Of a stretch of DNA of 64,000 bases, positions 51,065 through 62,444 are shown piece after piece; position 1 is the first letter of the stretch; each line of letters opens with the position of its first letter. The DNA is taken from contig JACDOX010000009.1 of assembly GCA_014549065.1 (NCBI GenBank), forward strand, positions 11,165,188 to 11,229,187, written 5' to 3'. This DNA comes from Cardinalis cardinalis (lineage: Eukaryota; Chordata; Aves; Passeriformes; Cardinalidae). The translations under genes were made by a program, and so were the position numbers. The notes under the pieces are model-generated. The model made no database searches and had not been told where the DNA came from. It was given only the letters and a program-made list of their open reading frames with translations.

Positions 51065-51086
51065 ATGCTACACCCAGGTGTAGCAT
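51065..51086. repeat. Perfect 10-bp inverted repeat
   Basis: ATGCTACACC and GGTGTAGCAT flank a two-base CA loop, forming a nearly continuous palindrome of 22 bases. It lies about 230 bases upstream of the Ly6-like block. Confidence 0.8.
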
Positions 51087-51214
51087 CTAACTGCAGTCTT
51101 CAGAGACTAAGTCTGTTGGCTGCAGCTTAAAAACCATTTAAATACATGGCTGATTTAAAGCAATGGCTGAGTCTAACCTGCGGAAGCCGGGTGTGCCTCC
51201 CAGCCCCTACAGCC

Positions 51215-51259
51215 ATGTGTGTGTGTCNGTGTTTCTGTGTNTCTGTGTGTCTGTGTGTG
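51215..51259. repeat. (TG)n-type microsatellite with two N calls
   Basis: An imperfect GTGTGT and CTGTGT array. The two N bases lie inside it, suggesting length or base variation. Confidence 0.85.
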
Positions 51260-51318
51260 CCCCAGCTGCACCCTGGCTTCTTGCTCACTCCCTTCAAGCC
51301 TTCGCCCCCACACTCCAG

Positions 51319-51450
51319 TTTCCGGCCAGGCGGGTCCCCCCCGGATGATCAAGGATTTGGTTATGGAGCACACCCCACCGCTCAGACAGAGCCTCTGGGA
51401 GCCATCGAGTGCTATGTTTGCAGCAGCCTGAAGCAGAGCTTTGACTCAGG
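51319..51450 (+). CDS. Candidate exon, Ly6/uPAR-like N-terminal segment
   Basis: A long pyrimidine tract ending CACACTCCAG precedes a 132-base GC- and CpG-richer block that ends TCAGG before GTAATT, where the frame meets a TAA. Both boundaries are phase 2 in the open frame. The peptide ends with PLGAIECYVCSSLKQSFDSG. An LxCxxC-like start (here IECYVC) with following Ser-rich residues is typical of the first finger of Ly6/uPAR domains, such as CD59 and LYNX1 relatives. The remaining cysteines would have to lie in later exons, which I could not find. The upstream part is Pro and Gly rich and is not a signal peptide. It may be a real exon of a GPI-anchored Ly6-type protein or a pseudo-exon. Confidence 0.33.
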
Positions 51451-53486
51451 GTAATTATCTTGTGAGCTGAGCCTTGTATGAATATTGTGCACTAATAGTT
51501 TTGCTGTGAAAGAGCATGTCTTTTCTCACTTTCAAAAGCAGAAATAAGTTCAGTTCATTTTTTAAAGAAATTACTTTAACAGCTTGCGCCATATTTAGGA
51601 AAAGGAATATAAGCACACACCAGGGCCAGTCTGGTAACAAAGGACACACATTGGTTTGGTAAAAGCAACCAGAGCACTCACATGGCCATGTCGCCATGCA
51701 CTGCACTGAAAGTATGCTCATAGGTGTCAGTAGTTCATGCTTGGCCATCTGTATTTTGTCAACAATAGCAATTCACTTTTTAATGAATGTTTAAAGTCTC
51801 AATTCCCACAGGAGTAACAGCTACAGAGAGCATCAGCTATTGCTGAAAGAACAGGGATTCTAGGAATAAACAGAATATTGTGGAATGGCAAATGGGAACC
51901 AGTGACCTCATTATTCTGGAAAATGTCTCTTTTTGAACTACAAGGAACTCTGACAATTGTAAAGGTTTAGTCATGAACAGTGGAGTTTTGCAGAGATAGA
52001 GTGAAAGCAAAATTGAGCCCCCTGTGTACTTATGGCAGTTCTTTATTATGTGCCATATATTATCATGTTGTGTTGTGTTTTGCTTTATCGTTGTTGCATC
52101 TTTATTAGAGGTGGGCCAGAAATAAAACCCATATGTAAACATACCTGCACTTCCAATGCACTTGGCTTAAGTTAAGAGCTCAGCAGCTGAAACCTATCCT
52201 CAGCATGTATTCTTCTAGAACATTTATATTCTTCTTCTCTTAAAGTAAAAAACAAGGAAAACATCTAAAATAGCAAATAAAATCTTGCTGCTGTAAAATA
52301 ATTATGTGTAATGTTGTTTGTTACATTTTAAAAGAATCTGANCATACAGGTACGGGTAATGATTCTGACTTTAAAGAGGAGAGCAATTTTGCTTTCTAGT
52401 CTGCAGAATACAAGAATGCAGGACACATTCTTGTCCTTAAATCTAGTGATTTCCTTTGTTTAGGCTTATTAGGCGAATTACAGACTGGTGTCTTGCAGTC
52501 AGACAGTGAGGTCTGCACTGGATTTTTGAGTTGTAGGACACAAAACTGTATAAAGAAAGAGATGTCATTATTCCAGCGACAATGGAGGAGAAAAATATCT
52601 ACTGCTGACAGGCCCACTTACTCACAAGTCCATTGGTGTCAACATACATAGTAGCAGAGACAGACTAGGTTAGGAAAGAGTTTGGTACATCTGGTTAAAA
52701 AGGAAGTGTGAGAGCTAAAGGGGAGCAAAATACTGTATGTCAATATTTGCCCTACTGAGGAACAGCAGACACATATTGGAACTGAAGGATACCATATATA
52801 AAGAAGTAAGTAACCACATGCAGTATTTCAGCCATGCCCCAGCTGTAAAACATTATTTGAAGTTATAATAGTTGCACAGCTGTGGGAAGGTGAGGGTCAT
52901 GCATTTTACATACATATTCAAATTAAGAATGCAAGGCTGCTGGCACAGANCATCAGCAATGATATGGCCTCAAAGGTAGGAATGTTCAGAAAGACAGACA
53001 AAAATCTCTTTTTCTTTTCTCTTTTGGAGGTGGATGTGAACTTTTTCACTCTTCTCTTGCTCATGTATGGTTAAGCCTGAAGGTGGAAAATCATGAATAT
53101 CCTGAGAAACAGAAGTACAGATATACAGAAAATTCAAAAATTTAAACTAAAAAAAAAGAAAGAAAAACCAATGCATACAAAAAGGCCTGATTTTCACCTA
53201 AATAAGGTGGTGCCTAAATGCCCTAACTGCTTTCTTTCTCAATATTCAATTGTGTTTCTTGAATCCCACATCTGGTCATGGATGCCCTGACTAGACTTTC
53301 CTTATGTTCCATCTGGATCAAGAAACTAGATGTTTTCCACATAGGAATATGCCTGCACAGCAATACACAGGTCATATGTACCTCAACTAGCTCTTAATGA
53401 AAAAGTCTGGGAACCAGAAGCTCATAATTTATTGCTCCTCACTATTTATCCTCTTTTGATTTGTCTTCACAACCTTCCGCTATGAC
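51451..53486. other. Unique non-coding sequence
   Basis: No Cys-rich continuation of the Ly6-like block was found on the plus strand here, and no transposon is recognised. Confidence 0.55.
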
Positions 53487-53720
53487 AAAGAAAAACAGAA
53501 TTGCTGAGGTTGGAAGGGGCCTCAGAAGATCATCTACTATGCACCCCTGCTCAAAGCAAGTTCAGCTATAGCTGCTTGCTCAGAATCATGTTCAGCTGCA
53601 ATTTCNAATATCTCCAGGTACAAAGACTCCACAAGCTTTCCAAGCATCCTGTCCTAGCGTTTGACTACCCTGACCACAGTGAAAGGGTTTTTTCTGAAGT
53701 TTAAATGTAATTTCTTCTGA
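53487..53720 (-). mobile_element. CR1 LINE, 3' end
   Basis: A minus-strand CR1 fragment with CAGAATTGCTGAGGTTGGAA, GGGGCCTCAGAAGATCATCT, TGCTCAAAGCAAGTTCAGCT, GAATATCTCCAGG-like and TGACCACAGTGAAAGGGTTT landmarks. This variant differs from the copies at 18.3, 28.4 and 36.8 kb in its inner part, indicating another CR1 subfamily. The apparent 67-codon frame over it is not a gene. Confidence 0.92.
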
Positions 53721-54020
53721 ATGAGTGTAGTGATTATCTCCTGTGCTGCTGGGGCTCAGGCCATGCAAGTTCAGGGTCTGCTCTAGGCAAAGCTCCCAGC
53801 TCTGGTTCTGCCTGCCTTTCTCTTCATACAACTGGAGTTCAGGCTCTTGCAGCTACAATGTCTTGGACAAGATTTCATCAAACTCCCTTCCTTGTCTCTG
53901 ATGCAATGCAGTCTGTANCCCTCCTGCGGCTCTTTTACTTGGGGACACAGATCCTTAGTTAGTGTGCACTTCCTGCAGTTAAGGACACCACCTTCTCCAG
54001 CCCCAGNGTCCTGTCAGGAC
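53721..54020. other. GC-richer sequence between CR1 and LTR
   Basis: About 300 bases with no recognised family, directly bordering the LTR. It could be host DNA or an unrecognised part of a retroviral element. Confidence 0.4.
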
Positions 54021-54602
54021 TGTCAGTGCCTACCAGGTAAGCAGCTAAACACCACACAGCTACTCACCCAGCCCCACAGCAGGATGGGGAGGGAATTCGG
54101 AGAAATAGTAAAAAGTAAAAAACATGAGTTGAGATAAAAACAGTAATAGGACAGGGTAGGAAGGAAGGAAGGAAGGAAATTAAAAATCAATAATAGTAAT
54201 AAGAATAATTAAAATAATAATTAGAATACACAAACAAGTGATGGACTTGTTTACCACCAGCCAACCAATACCCAGCTAGTTTCTGAGCGGTGGTCCCCAG
54301 CCTGTTTTCTCCATAGTTTATGTGCTGTGCATGACACCATATGGTATGGAACATCCCTTTGGTTAGCTGGGCTCACCTGTCTTGACTGTGTTTCCNCTCA
54401 ATTTACTGTGTCCCCCAGCCTAGTCACTGGTGGGCTTGGGTGGTGTGAGCACCTGAGAAGTCCTTGACTTAGTGTAAACACTGCTTAGCAACAACTGAAA
54501 CTTTGGTGTGTCATCAACATTATTCTCATACTAAATCCAAAACACATCACTGTACCAGCCACTGGGAAGAAAATTAGCTTTATCCCAGCTGAAACCAGGA
54601 TA
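54021..54602 (-). mobile_element. Solo LTR of an avian ERVL-like endogenous retrovirus
   Basis: About 580 bases match, in reverse orientation, an LTR that is abundant in songbirds and other birds. On the plus strand the landmarks from right to left are AGCTTTATCCCAGCTGAAAC, TGTCATCAACATTATTCTCA, AACACTGCTTAGCAACAACT, CACCATATGGTATGGAACAT, GTTGAGATAAAAACAGTAAT and ACACCACACAGCTACTCACC. Read on the minus strand it starts TATCCTGGTTTCAG (the usual TG start mutated to TA) and ends near CACTGACA. No internal retroviral genes or second LTR are adjacent, so it is a solo LTR. I could not find matching target-site duplications, which leaves the exact ends uncertain. Confidence 0.88.
54159..54230. repeat. 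(GGAA)n followed by an AAT-rich array inside the LTR
   Basis: Five GGAA units are followed by AATAATAGTAATAAGAATAA-type sequence. The AT-rich variable array is a regular part of this LTR family; the GGAA run is a local expansion. Confidence 0.8.
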
Positions 54603-56084
54603 CCTCAGTGAGGCATCTCTNCACCCATGAACCTGCAAAACTCCATCTACCCTTGGGAATTCAGGTTAAGTTAAGGACAGAGGAAGATGCTTTAGTTGTT
54701 CTGCCCTACGAGAGGTCAGCAGCACTGCTGAGTGAAGTACACCACCCTCCATAGTTTCTGGTCCCTTTCTGTGCTCCCTTCTGCTCAAACTGACACAGAC
54801 TGCTGCATCTCCTGGTTGCACCTGTTAGCTGCACTCTGTTACAAATCTGTGCCACACAGGTAGGCTTAAATCTCCTGTGGGACATCATCCAGGTGGCTCT
54901 CTTAGTACAAGACTGGCAAGACACGTATTCCTAAAAATACAGTAACAGATACAGTCTTCAATAGTGCCAAGAGAAACACTTAGGAAGTAATTCTTCTCAC
55001 TGGGATTTGACATTATTTGATGCACGTTGGTAAAGAACTGCATGGTTCTAATGCAGTTCTAATCATGTATAAGAAGCAGAGATTGTTATCCTCTATTTTT
55101 ACTCTTTTGAATTTGCTCATACCGTTGGAAATAGTTCAGCGACATCACTTTATCTTCAGGAATTGGGTACTACCTATTCATGTACTCTGGGCAGTTCATT
55201 GTTTTCCTTTTAATTTTAGTTGCTTCCTTGGTCACCTANTCAACATATTCTAGATACTGGTTAGAAATAGTAATGGGAATCTAGACACATAGCATAGGGG
55301 ACAAGTTAGTCTCTACAAATCAGAAGAAAAATATTTAAATGTAATTATAATTATAACCTACTGAAATTTCTGGAATTTAGATCCAAAAAGATTGATGGCC
55401 CTAAATGCTGTAGCAATGATATGAGTTCCAGGTCCTCAAATTTCCAAAGACTAGGCATTTAGACTCCAAATAATGCCCAGATACACTTGGGGACACCAGT
55501 AATTATCTCAGGACAAAAACTTGCNGGGGACTTTTCCAACAGTTTGGCAGTAGAGACAACACATTCAGGCATTCATAACATACCACAGAATATAATTTTC
55601 TAGTATAGACATGTCCTTAAAACCTGCAAAATCTAATACCATTTTTGCACTTGAAAAGAATTTTTTTTAATGTAAATTCATAAAGATTCTTCTTATTAGG
55701 AAATTGATTTAAAGACATATACTTTTGAAAGGAAAAATAGTATTTTAGTTTGATTTTCCAAAAATAAAACAGTAATAGTGCTATTTCCCCATTCATCTGT
55801 CTGTTCAACTTGCTTGCCAATTCTCCTCAAAAACTTTCAAGGAAGTAAGTGAACATCGAATACAAATCCAAGGAGCAAGACTTTACTAATATTCAAATCA
55901 ATCTGTATTTCCTAAGTTCAAGTTATTACATAAGGTGTGATTCTCTGTCAAAAGTTTCATTTTCTAGGATAATGCTAGAAGTTGGGGTAGAAATTGTTAT
56001 TACACAGATAATGCACATTCAAATTGTGTTTCTGCAGTAATGACAATCACTCTGCAACACACACAGGTATCCAGACTGGTAACC
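54603..56084. other. Unique non-coding sequence
   Basis: The first 320 bases are GC-richer (54.6-54.92 kb) with a 72-codon minus-strand frame of no known family; the rest is AT-rich. No transposon is recognised. Confidence 0.5.
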
Positions 56085-56362
56085 TGTTCTGCCTCTTGCA
56101 GGACTTTGTGGCCTTCACAGGGACACAGCACAAGAAGCATAAGTTGGAACACAGGAAACCTTGACTATATGTAGAAAAAACAAAACCCAAAAACTTTAAG
56201 AGTGGTTGGCCGGAGAGTCGGTAAAGACTCCTTCCTTAGTGATACACCCAGGGTGATTGCACCAGGCCCTGAGNAGCCTGCTTTAACTGGAATGAGATTG
56301 GACTACACAATCTCCAGAGCTTCCTTCCAACCCACACAATGGCTGCTTATGGCTGCTTATAT
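56085..56362 (+). mobile_element. CR1 LINE, 3' end
   Basis: A plus-strand CR1 fragment: ATAAGTTGGAACACAGGAAA, AAGAGTGGTTGGCCG, GATTGCACCAGGCCCTGAG, TGGAATGAGATTGGACTACA, ATCTCCAGAGCTTCCTTCCA, then a decayed tail made of two copies of ATGGCTGCTT. The tail position corresponds to the usual ATTCTATGA-type end repeat. Confidence 0.88.
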
Positions 56363-57337
56363 GGAGCCTAATGAGCAGAAAAGGAAGAGTTGGTGAAAGA
56401 ACTTAAAGCTGGTCCAATTAACTCACAAAGTAAAAGTGAGTCTTGAAATGGATTCATATCTCATTGGCAACTAACATGTATTAAATATACAAATATATCT
56501 TACTGGATTGCTTAGTCTTTTTTCTTGGTTGAGCTGCAGGCATTTGACTCCCCTGTAACCTCTAGTTTTAGTAACCTCTGAATTTCTGAGTAAATCTTAA
56601 GAGATGGGAGGTTTTCAAGGCTGTCACCAATAGCCTATCACTGATGTATATAAAGTTTCTAGATTCAGCAAGTTANGTGAAAGACATATTTATGTATAGA
56701 CATACCTGGAAACAGCAGAAAAGAATGCCCAAGGACACAGAGAGGTCTAACCCTAGTCAAAATCAAATGCACCTAGAATCCCTAATCTAATGCAGGGCTG
56801 AGCAAATGTCTTAAGACCATTAAAACAAATAGGACAGAGTGTTAGAGGAANCAGTCACAAGAGTGTAGACTTCCAAAGCAATGTGAAACATCAACCTGAA
56901 TGCTGAAAGCAAGTAAGTTACAATCACTATCTGTTGTTTCTACTGTTTTTTAAGGAATGGAATTTTGTGCATATCTTTTACAAATGAGCAGAACTGTACC
57001 CAGTTCCGTTGTACCTGACTTGTACTACACCTGTAATTAAAATAAATATGCAGGGCACAGAGAGTGGAAACCAGAATGGAAGAAATAAGATGTGGAATAC
57101 AATTGCCAAACACATGTGGTTTTGTGGTTTCTCTAAACCCTGAAGATAGTCAGCTCACTAGCTGTCATTTCAGAAAAACACAGCTTCTCCTCATGTGTGA
57201 AGAGAGAATCTGGAGTCCCAGGTAGCCTGTTTTGTCTCAAATGGCGCCCACCATCCATGCTTAGGCAAGTGAATTGAAGACAACTTTTTCAGAACGAACA
57301 TAAAATTTGTGTAATTATCTCTCACTTGTCACTGCAG

Positions 57338-57417
57338 AAGTTAGAGCTGGCTGTTCTGCCATCCATTGTTATAGTTCTCTTCTTACCTCTTCACCCCTCA
57401 TGCTATGGGGAGATGAA
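57338..57417 (+). other. Candidate exon, hydrophobic peptide
   Basis: The acceptor TCTCTCACTTGTCACTGCAG and donor GATGAA before GTAAGG are both close to consensus around 80 bases. One frame gives KLELAVLPSIVIVLFLPLHP followed by SCYGEM and meets a stop directly after the donor; the 15 to 18 hydrophobic residues could form a membrane segment. A second frame is also open. The protein is not recognised. It may be a real exon, an exon of a non-coding RNA, or a pseudo-exon. Confidence 0.2.
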
Positions 57418-58251
57418 GTAAGGGCCTTTCAAAGAGAAAAGCAAAAGAAAGCCTTGTTTCAGACTGAAAGAAATAACCATAATTCAGGCAGCTCAGACAG
57501 TCCAAAGATTTTTATTTCCAAGCCAAATGCTTTTGGCTATGGAGGTGATCTCAGACCCTGCTATCTTTTCTTTGGGTATTAAATAATAGTATTCTTTGTT
57601 TAAAAAAAAAAATCTATTAAAGCACTGAAAAAAAAAGGACTATCCATGTCTTCTGTGACTGAAGCATTCAACTTTTCTAAAACCACAGGGAAAATCTTGC
57701 TTCAGATAACATTTAAGTCCTTATTTACTGAAAAAATTGCCTCAGTANCTTGAGGCTAGACCATGCACATTTGATACGATACAGACAGGAGACTGTACTG
57801 GAATTGTTTCAGATAAATTTCATTGAAGGAGAAAGGTGTGAAATAGTTTCTGTATGAAGAAGGTTGAGCAGATCAGGACTGTTCTGGTTGGAGAAGCAGT
57901 AATATAGGCCTAATAAAACACTGAATGGCAAGAAGAAGGTGAATAGAAATAACAGCTCATGGATTCTTCCCATATAAGAACTAGAGATTATCAAGTAAAG
58001 TAGCAATTTGCAAGTCCAAAGTAGAGATCCTTAATTCAAGACATTTCATACANGGTACACACAAGCACTGCGAATAATTTTTTTAAGGATGTTGCAGGTG
58101 CTACAATTTTATATTGTGTGTAAAGTGGCTAGAAATANTCATGGGGAGAAAAAAATCAAGGACCATTAATTACAGATATGTCACATGAGTGACTCAAATT
58201 TGCAAAGGCACAGAAAATTTCAGTATATGTTTGGCAGACACACACCACTGA

Positions 58252-58761
58252 CTATTTTGAGACAGGCTGCAAGGCTGGAGAGGCGCTTGGGCTGCCTGAT
58301 GTGGCCATCCCTATATTCTTAAATCCCTCATCTGAATGAAGAAGAGCTGTGTTTTGCAATGGGGCTACTTCCAGAGAGTCCAAAGCTAATANAAAGTTCT
58401 GTGTTTGAGCAGAAACACCACCGTGCAGCTCCAAAACTCCTTCTGAAACTTGCTCATCTATTCCTAGCATTATCTGATGAAAAGAACAATAAGAAAAGAA
58501 CACTTTGTTTAAAAAACTTCCAACCAGCTCCTCTGTTATCCAAACCAAAACTCTACACTTTTCTGAGGTTTCCCTTCCAGAACCACAAAAGACATTGGCA
58601 GGTTCTATAGACTCAGGCACCAGTAAAATCCAATATGTATTTAAAGAAGACAGATTGCCTATCCTTACTGCAATGATTCTAAAACCCAGCACTCCACAGG
58701 GGAGAGATACAAGACAGCCAGGAAAGACATTGTGAAAACAGACAGTGAGCATATAAATCAC
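58252..58761 (-). other. 169-codon open frame, unidentified
   Basis: The second-longest frame of the window runs on the minus strand and overlaps two plus-strand frames, one of which ends in a hydrophilic, coding-like C-terminus (58505-58735, with EDRLPILTAMILKPSTPQGR near its end). Openness in several frames points to low stop-codon density from base composition. No domain is recognised and one N interrupts it. Confidence 0.15.
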
Positions 58762-59807
58762 CAGTGCAGCTCAGACATGGAAGCTGGAAAGATGACTCCT
58801 ATTTGGAAGATAAACTACACTGTACATGCTAAAGCAGAGCAAGGGAATCTTTTGATATAGGCAAAACGCAGAATACTGTGGGGACAGGAAAGGAATCAAC
58901 CTTCTGCTCCCAGTGAAAACATTGGCTTTATTGAGCCAGAAACTGGAAAGGGTTATTTTTTCCTTGTGCTGAAATAGCTCCAGACCATAGCTGGGAGGAG
59001 GATTGGGGCACTTGCCTACAATGATTCAATCTAATATGGAAAAAAATATATGTTCTTATGATATTTTCTAACACCAAAGTATTTGTCTGCTTTAATAAGC
59101 CCAAAGAACCTAGGTGACTGGTGATTTCTTGTCATAAATCAGGAGCTCATTAAAAGAAAAAAGTATTAAAAGAAGGCAAAGATTCTGGCAGGAGTCTTGA
59201 GAAAACAATTGAAAAGCATTTTTGAAGTTTCAGTCATTTTGGTGCAGTACTGCAAAGGTCACAGCTCTGAGCAGTAGTAGTTCCAAAGTCAACCTAGTCT
59301 GTCAACTAAGTACCATAAAGCTCCTGAATTTACTGAATTTTAGACCACTGATTCCACTTTCTGCCTGTGACTGCATATTGCCTGCTTAGAACGACACACA
59401 AAGCTGTGGTTGTGGGAGGGAGCTGAAGAAAGTCATGCTACCTGACCAACAGGAAATTCAAAGTGCATCAATTCTGAGTCCAAAGAGCTGTTGAAAAGTA
59501 AGATAAGGTTCAGAAGGGGATTACTGTGTCCTAAATGTGATATTTTTATTGAGAGGGCAATGCTTAAATTACATTTTTATGAGCCAGAGTGGCATACCAT
59601 CACTTTTTCATTTTACTGGGAAGCTTGCTGGGACTTCTCTGGTTCACAGCTGCAGAACGGATTAATTTTATCCTCTCCCGAATGAGACCTTCAGTCCCAG
59701 TGTAACTTCTAACTTGGAAGCAGCATGCAAGGATACTACAAGAGCAAAATTATTATATCATGAGAGAGAGCAAAAGAGAAACAGGAATAAAAATAAATAA
59801 AACATTA

Positions 59808-59960
59808 AGACTTGATTCAGCAAAACATTCATGCACAGGTTAGTGTTAAGCATCCCTGGTTAGTGAAGCACTAAAGCATTTTCTTGGGCTTAATAGAAGT
59901 TAATGGGATTTACACAAGTCCTGAAGGTAATCATATGTTTCACTGCTTCATTAAATCAGA
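59808..59960. repeat. Old palindromic amniote repeat, third family
   Basis: The left arm begins TTGATTCAGCAAAACATTC and the right arm ends ACTGCTTCATTAAATCA, with ATAGAAGTTAATGGGA in the centre. This is the plan of a dispersed repeat whose consensus reads 'GATTCAGCAAAGCACTTAAG' in both directions around 'GAAGTCAATGGGA'. The two arms are diverged reverse complements. It is ancient and non-coding. Confidence 0.6.
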
Positions 59961-60646
59961 GTACAAGTACAAAAAGGCAAGGGTTATCCTCAGGGAATTC
60001 CACTGAAATACAGAGTGATACATAACTATAAATCATGTTAAGGTATTTTTTATTAAAATTCAAACACAAAAATGTGTTAAAGAAAGTGCAGGTTGCATAA
60101 GGGCTGAGCCTCAGAATAGCACTTTGTTTAACAAGATATCTGAGACACGGGACCTGTTTCAGTGTAAAATCAGAAGTAACTACAGTAAAGCCAAGGCTGA
60201 CGCAGCTGAGATCAATATTAAACCCCAGAGAAGGGGAATTTTCTAAAAGTTTAGGGAGAGGGGAAGAAAAATGGAGAGCAGGTCCCCAGAGAATGTGATA
60301 AATGGTGATGGGTTAGGCAATATAGTTCTGCTTCCAAAAGCCAGGCTTAATCCTCACTCAGGAGTAGACATTGTGCCACATATTTAATCTATCCCTTAGA
60401 GAGAGTCAAAAGGATCAAAAGCATCACACAGATACTTANAGGGAAAGGTCATATTCCCATTGAGAACTAATGACTATATCCGTTCCTGCAAGCATGGGGA
60501 TTCCTGGTGAGGGAACTAAAACTGCAGTGCTTCCAGGGTTAACTCTGGCTGTAGGGTGTCTGCTGCCATAACAGCTTCTTGAACCCTTCCCCTTTACTCC
60601 AAACCCTCATGCTGTGAACTTGCAGCTCCCTGTGTTTCTCCTACAG

Positions 60647-60781
60647 CTTTTCCATATCTTTCAGCAAAGGGATTTCTTTAACAAAACTAAGCTCTGTGAT
60701 CAGATCACCCGAAGCCACTGCAATGTCTCAAAACTACCAAAGCCTTTGTGGTTACAGAAGAATTGTAGAGAACTGCTATAA
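60647..60781 (+). other. Candidate terminal exon, 44 codons
   Basis: A strong acceptor (CCTGTGTTTCTCCTACAG) opens a frame of 44 codons ending in TAA, with residues LFHIFQQRDFFNKTKLCDQI at its start and QKNCRELL at its end. No obvious donor lies before the stop, so it would be a last coding exon. No family is recognised and the phase could not be tied to an upstream exon. Confidence 0.15.
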
Positions 60782-61006
60782 TTTAAGAGCAGGGCTTTTT
60801 TTTTCCACTGTAGTGGTTCAATGTGTGTTGTGTGCACACATGTGCTTCAGCACAGATGGAGATTCAAATGAATATCAGACCCTTTGGTGTGAGTTCAAAT
60901 TTCCTGAAGGTGTTGGAATGTCTGTAAAACATCAGATGCCCTTTTGGTTGTTTTTTTTATAAATACATTTCAATTCTCTGCTGATTTGACATTTCACTTT
61001 ATTTAG

Positions 61007-61147
61007 GAAAATCGGGAAAACAATGACAACATATTGAAAAAAGTTATTATGGAAAAAAAGAACATAGAAAGAGAAGTAGGCTTGGATGTCCCTGACATTT
61101 CTTATACAAAGCCACCTACGAATCTTCTACAACCACAAACAAGCCAG
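61007..61147 (+). CDS. Candidate exon, charged coiled-coil-like peptide
   Basis: An acceptor with a possible branch point and T-rich tract ending TTTATTTAG precedes 141 bases in a single open frame (47 codons, phase 0 at both ends), with a possible donor CCAG before GTTTTC, which is weak. The peptide starts ENRENNDNILKKVIMEKKNI, a charged helix-like run, and continues EREVGLDVPDISYTKPPTNL, a proline-bearing tail more like real protein than A-rich noise. The frame stays open to 61264. No protein is recognised. Confidence 0.25.
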
Positions 61148-62444
61148 GTTTTCTTTGTGCTCTGTCCAGAAAGGAAGTTCAAAATATGTACATCTACTCC
61201 AAAGCTATCAATCTTTTTTATAAGATTATTGGGGAGAGTAGAGAACCATTGTCATATTTCTTAAAATTAATTTTCCCCAAAGCTTCAGGAATCTTTTAAG
61301 TAGGGTTTAATATACTCTTTCTTTTTTTTGTCTCCCAACACATTTACCTCCTAAACAATAGTTACTTTATGACTGTTTTACTTTTCTACTGCTTATATCC
61401 ATTTCTCTGTTTCTTCAGGAAAGGAAAAAAAAAAAAAGGCAAAAAACTCCAACCCCCAAAACTTTAGACCCCTGCATTGCTGGCTTTACTTTGTGCTTGC
61501 TGCCACCAACTCAGACCCATATGTCTGGAGAGGCTGTGTTTCCACAGAGCCTGAAGGATATATTGCATGAAAGAGTTTCTAAATGGTCAGTAAGACCAAG
61601 AAAACAACAATCACTGAACCTTTCAATTCTCGAAAATGGTTTCAATTGCATATTGAAAGTAACATAAGGCAAAAGAGCAACAAGAATCAGAGTCAGGCCC
61701 CTAAACAAATGTCATCACTGCTTAGACTTCAGTGAGGGTGTTAATTATTATCACGAAGTGAGGAAACCACAGAATTGTTGGACCAAACACACGTTTCATG
61801 TGGAGAAAGTAGTACAAACAAACCAAAAACATACATAATTTTTCATGAAGTACAGAGAAGATGCAACTATTTATTCAACAAGCCTTAGGGATCCTCCTCC
61901 AGTACAAACTATCTAACCTAGTACAGTACAACTTGCATCCCAAGGCTGTTACAGTCTTTCCATATGCTTGTAATTTATTAACTATTTCAGCTATGAGACT
62001 ACAACTGGAATAATTCTGAGTGTCATTAAGAGGGAACATCTTGTATCAAATCTACATATACTGTACTATGATACCAAGACCAGAGAACCAACCCTCTCCC
62101 ATACATCCACATTTGCAGTTCTTTAAGATGAGATTGAAATTCACTTAAGAAATGCAATTATTCTATACGGGTCTAGGACACGGAATATATAAAAGGTGTG
62201 CATTCTTCATGCTATATATGGATAAAGCATGCACGTGGTGAAAAAATATACTTCTCATTGCAATACAGCACAGGGAGCAGTGATGAATGTAGTTCAAAAG
62301 TTATTCCAGAGAATGATAAACAGCAGGTATTTCACACTTAGGTGACATAAAGGCCAGAGCAAGTAGTTTTTGGATATTCTGTCTAGAAGGTGTCCTTCCC
62401 CCCCTTTACTATCAAGATGATTTGTTACCTAGAGCTGAATAAAG

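Larger units (their letters stand above)
56363..59805. other. Mostly unique sequence with exon-like blocks
   Basis: No transposon is recognised. It contains the splice-flanked block at 57.34 kb and a region at 58.25-58.76 kb that is open in several frames on both strands. No gene model could be joined. Confidence 0.5.

Noticed and set aside
53501..53704. 67-codon plus-strand frame
   Set aside because: It is contained in a minus-strand CR1 fragment.
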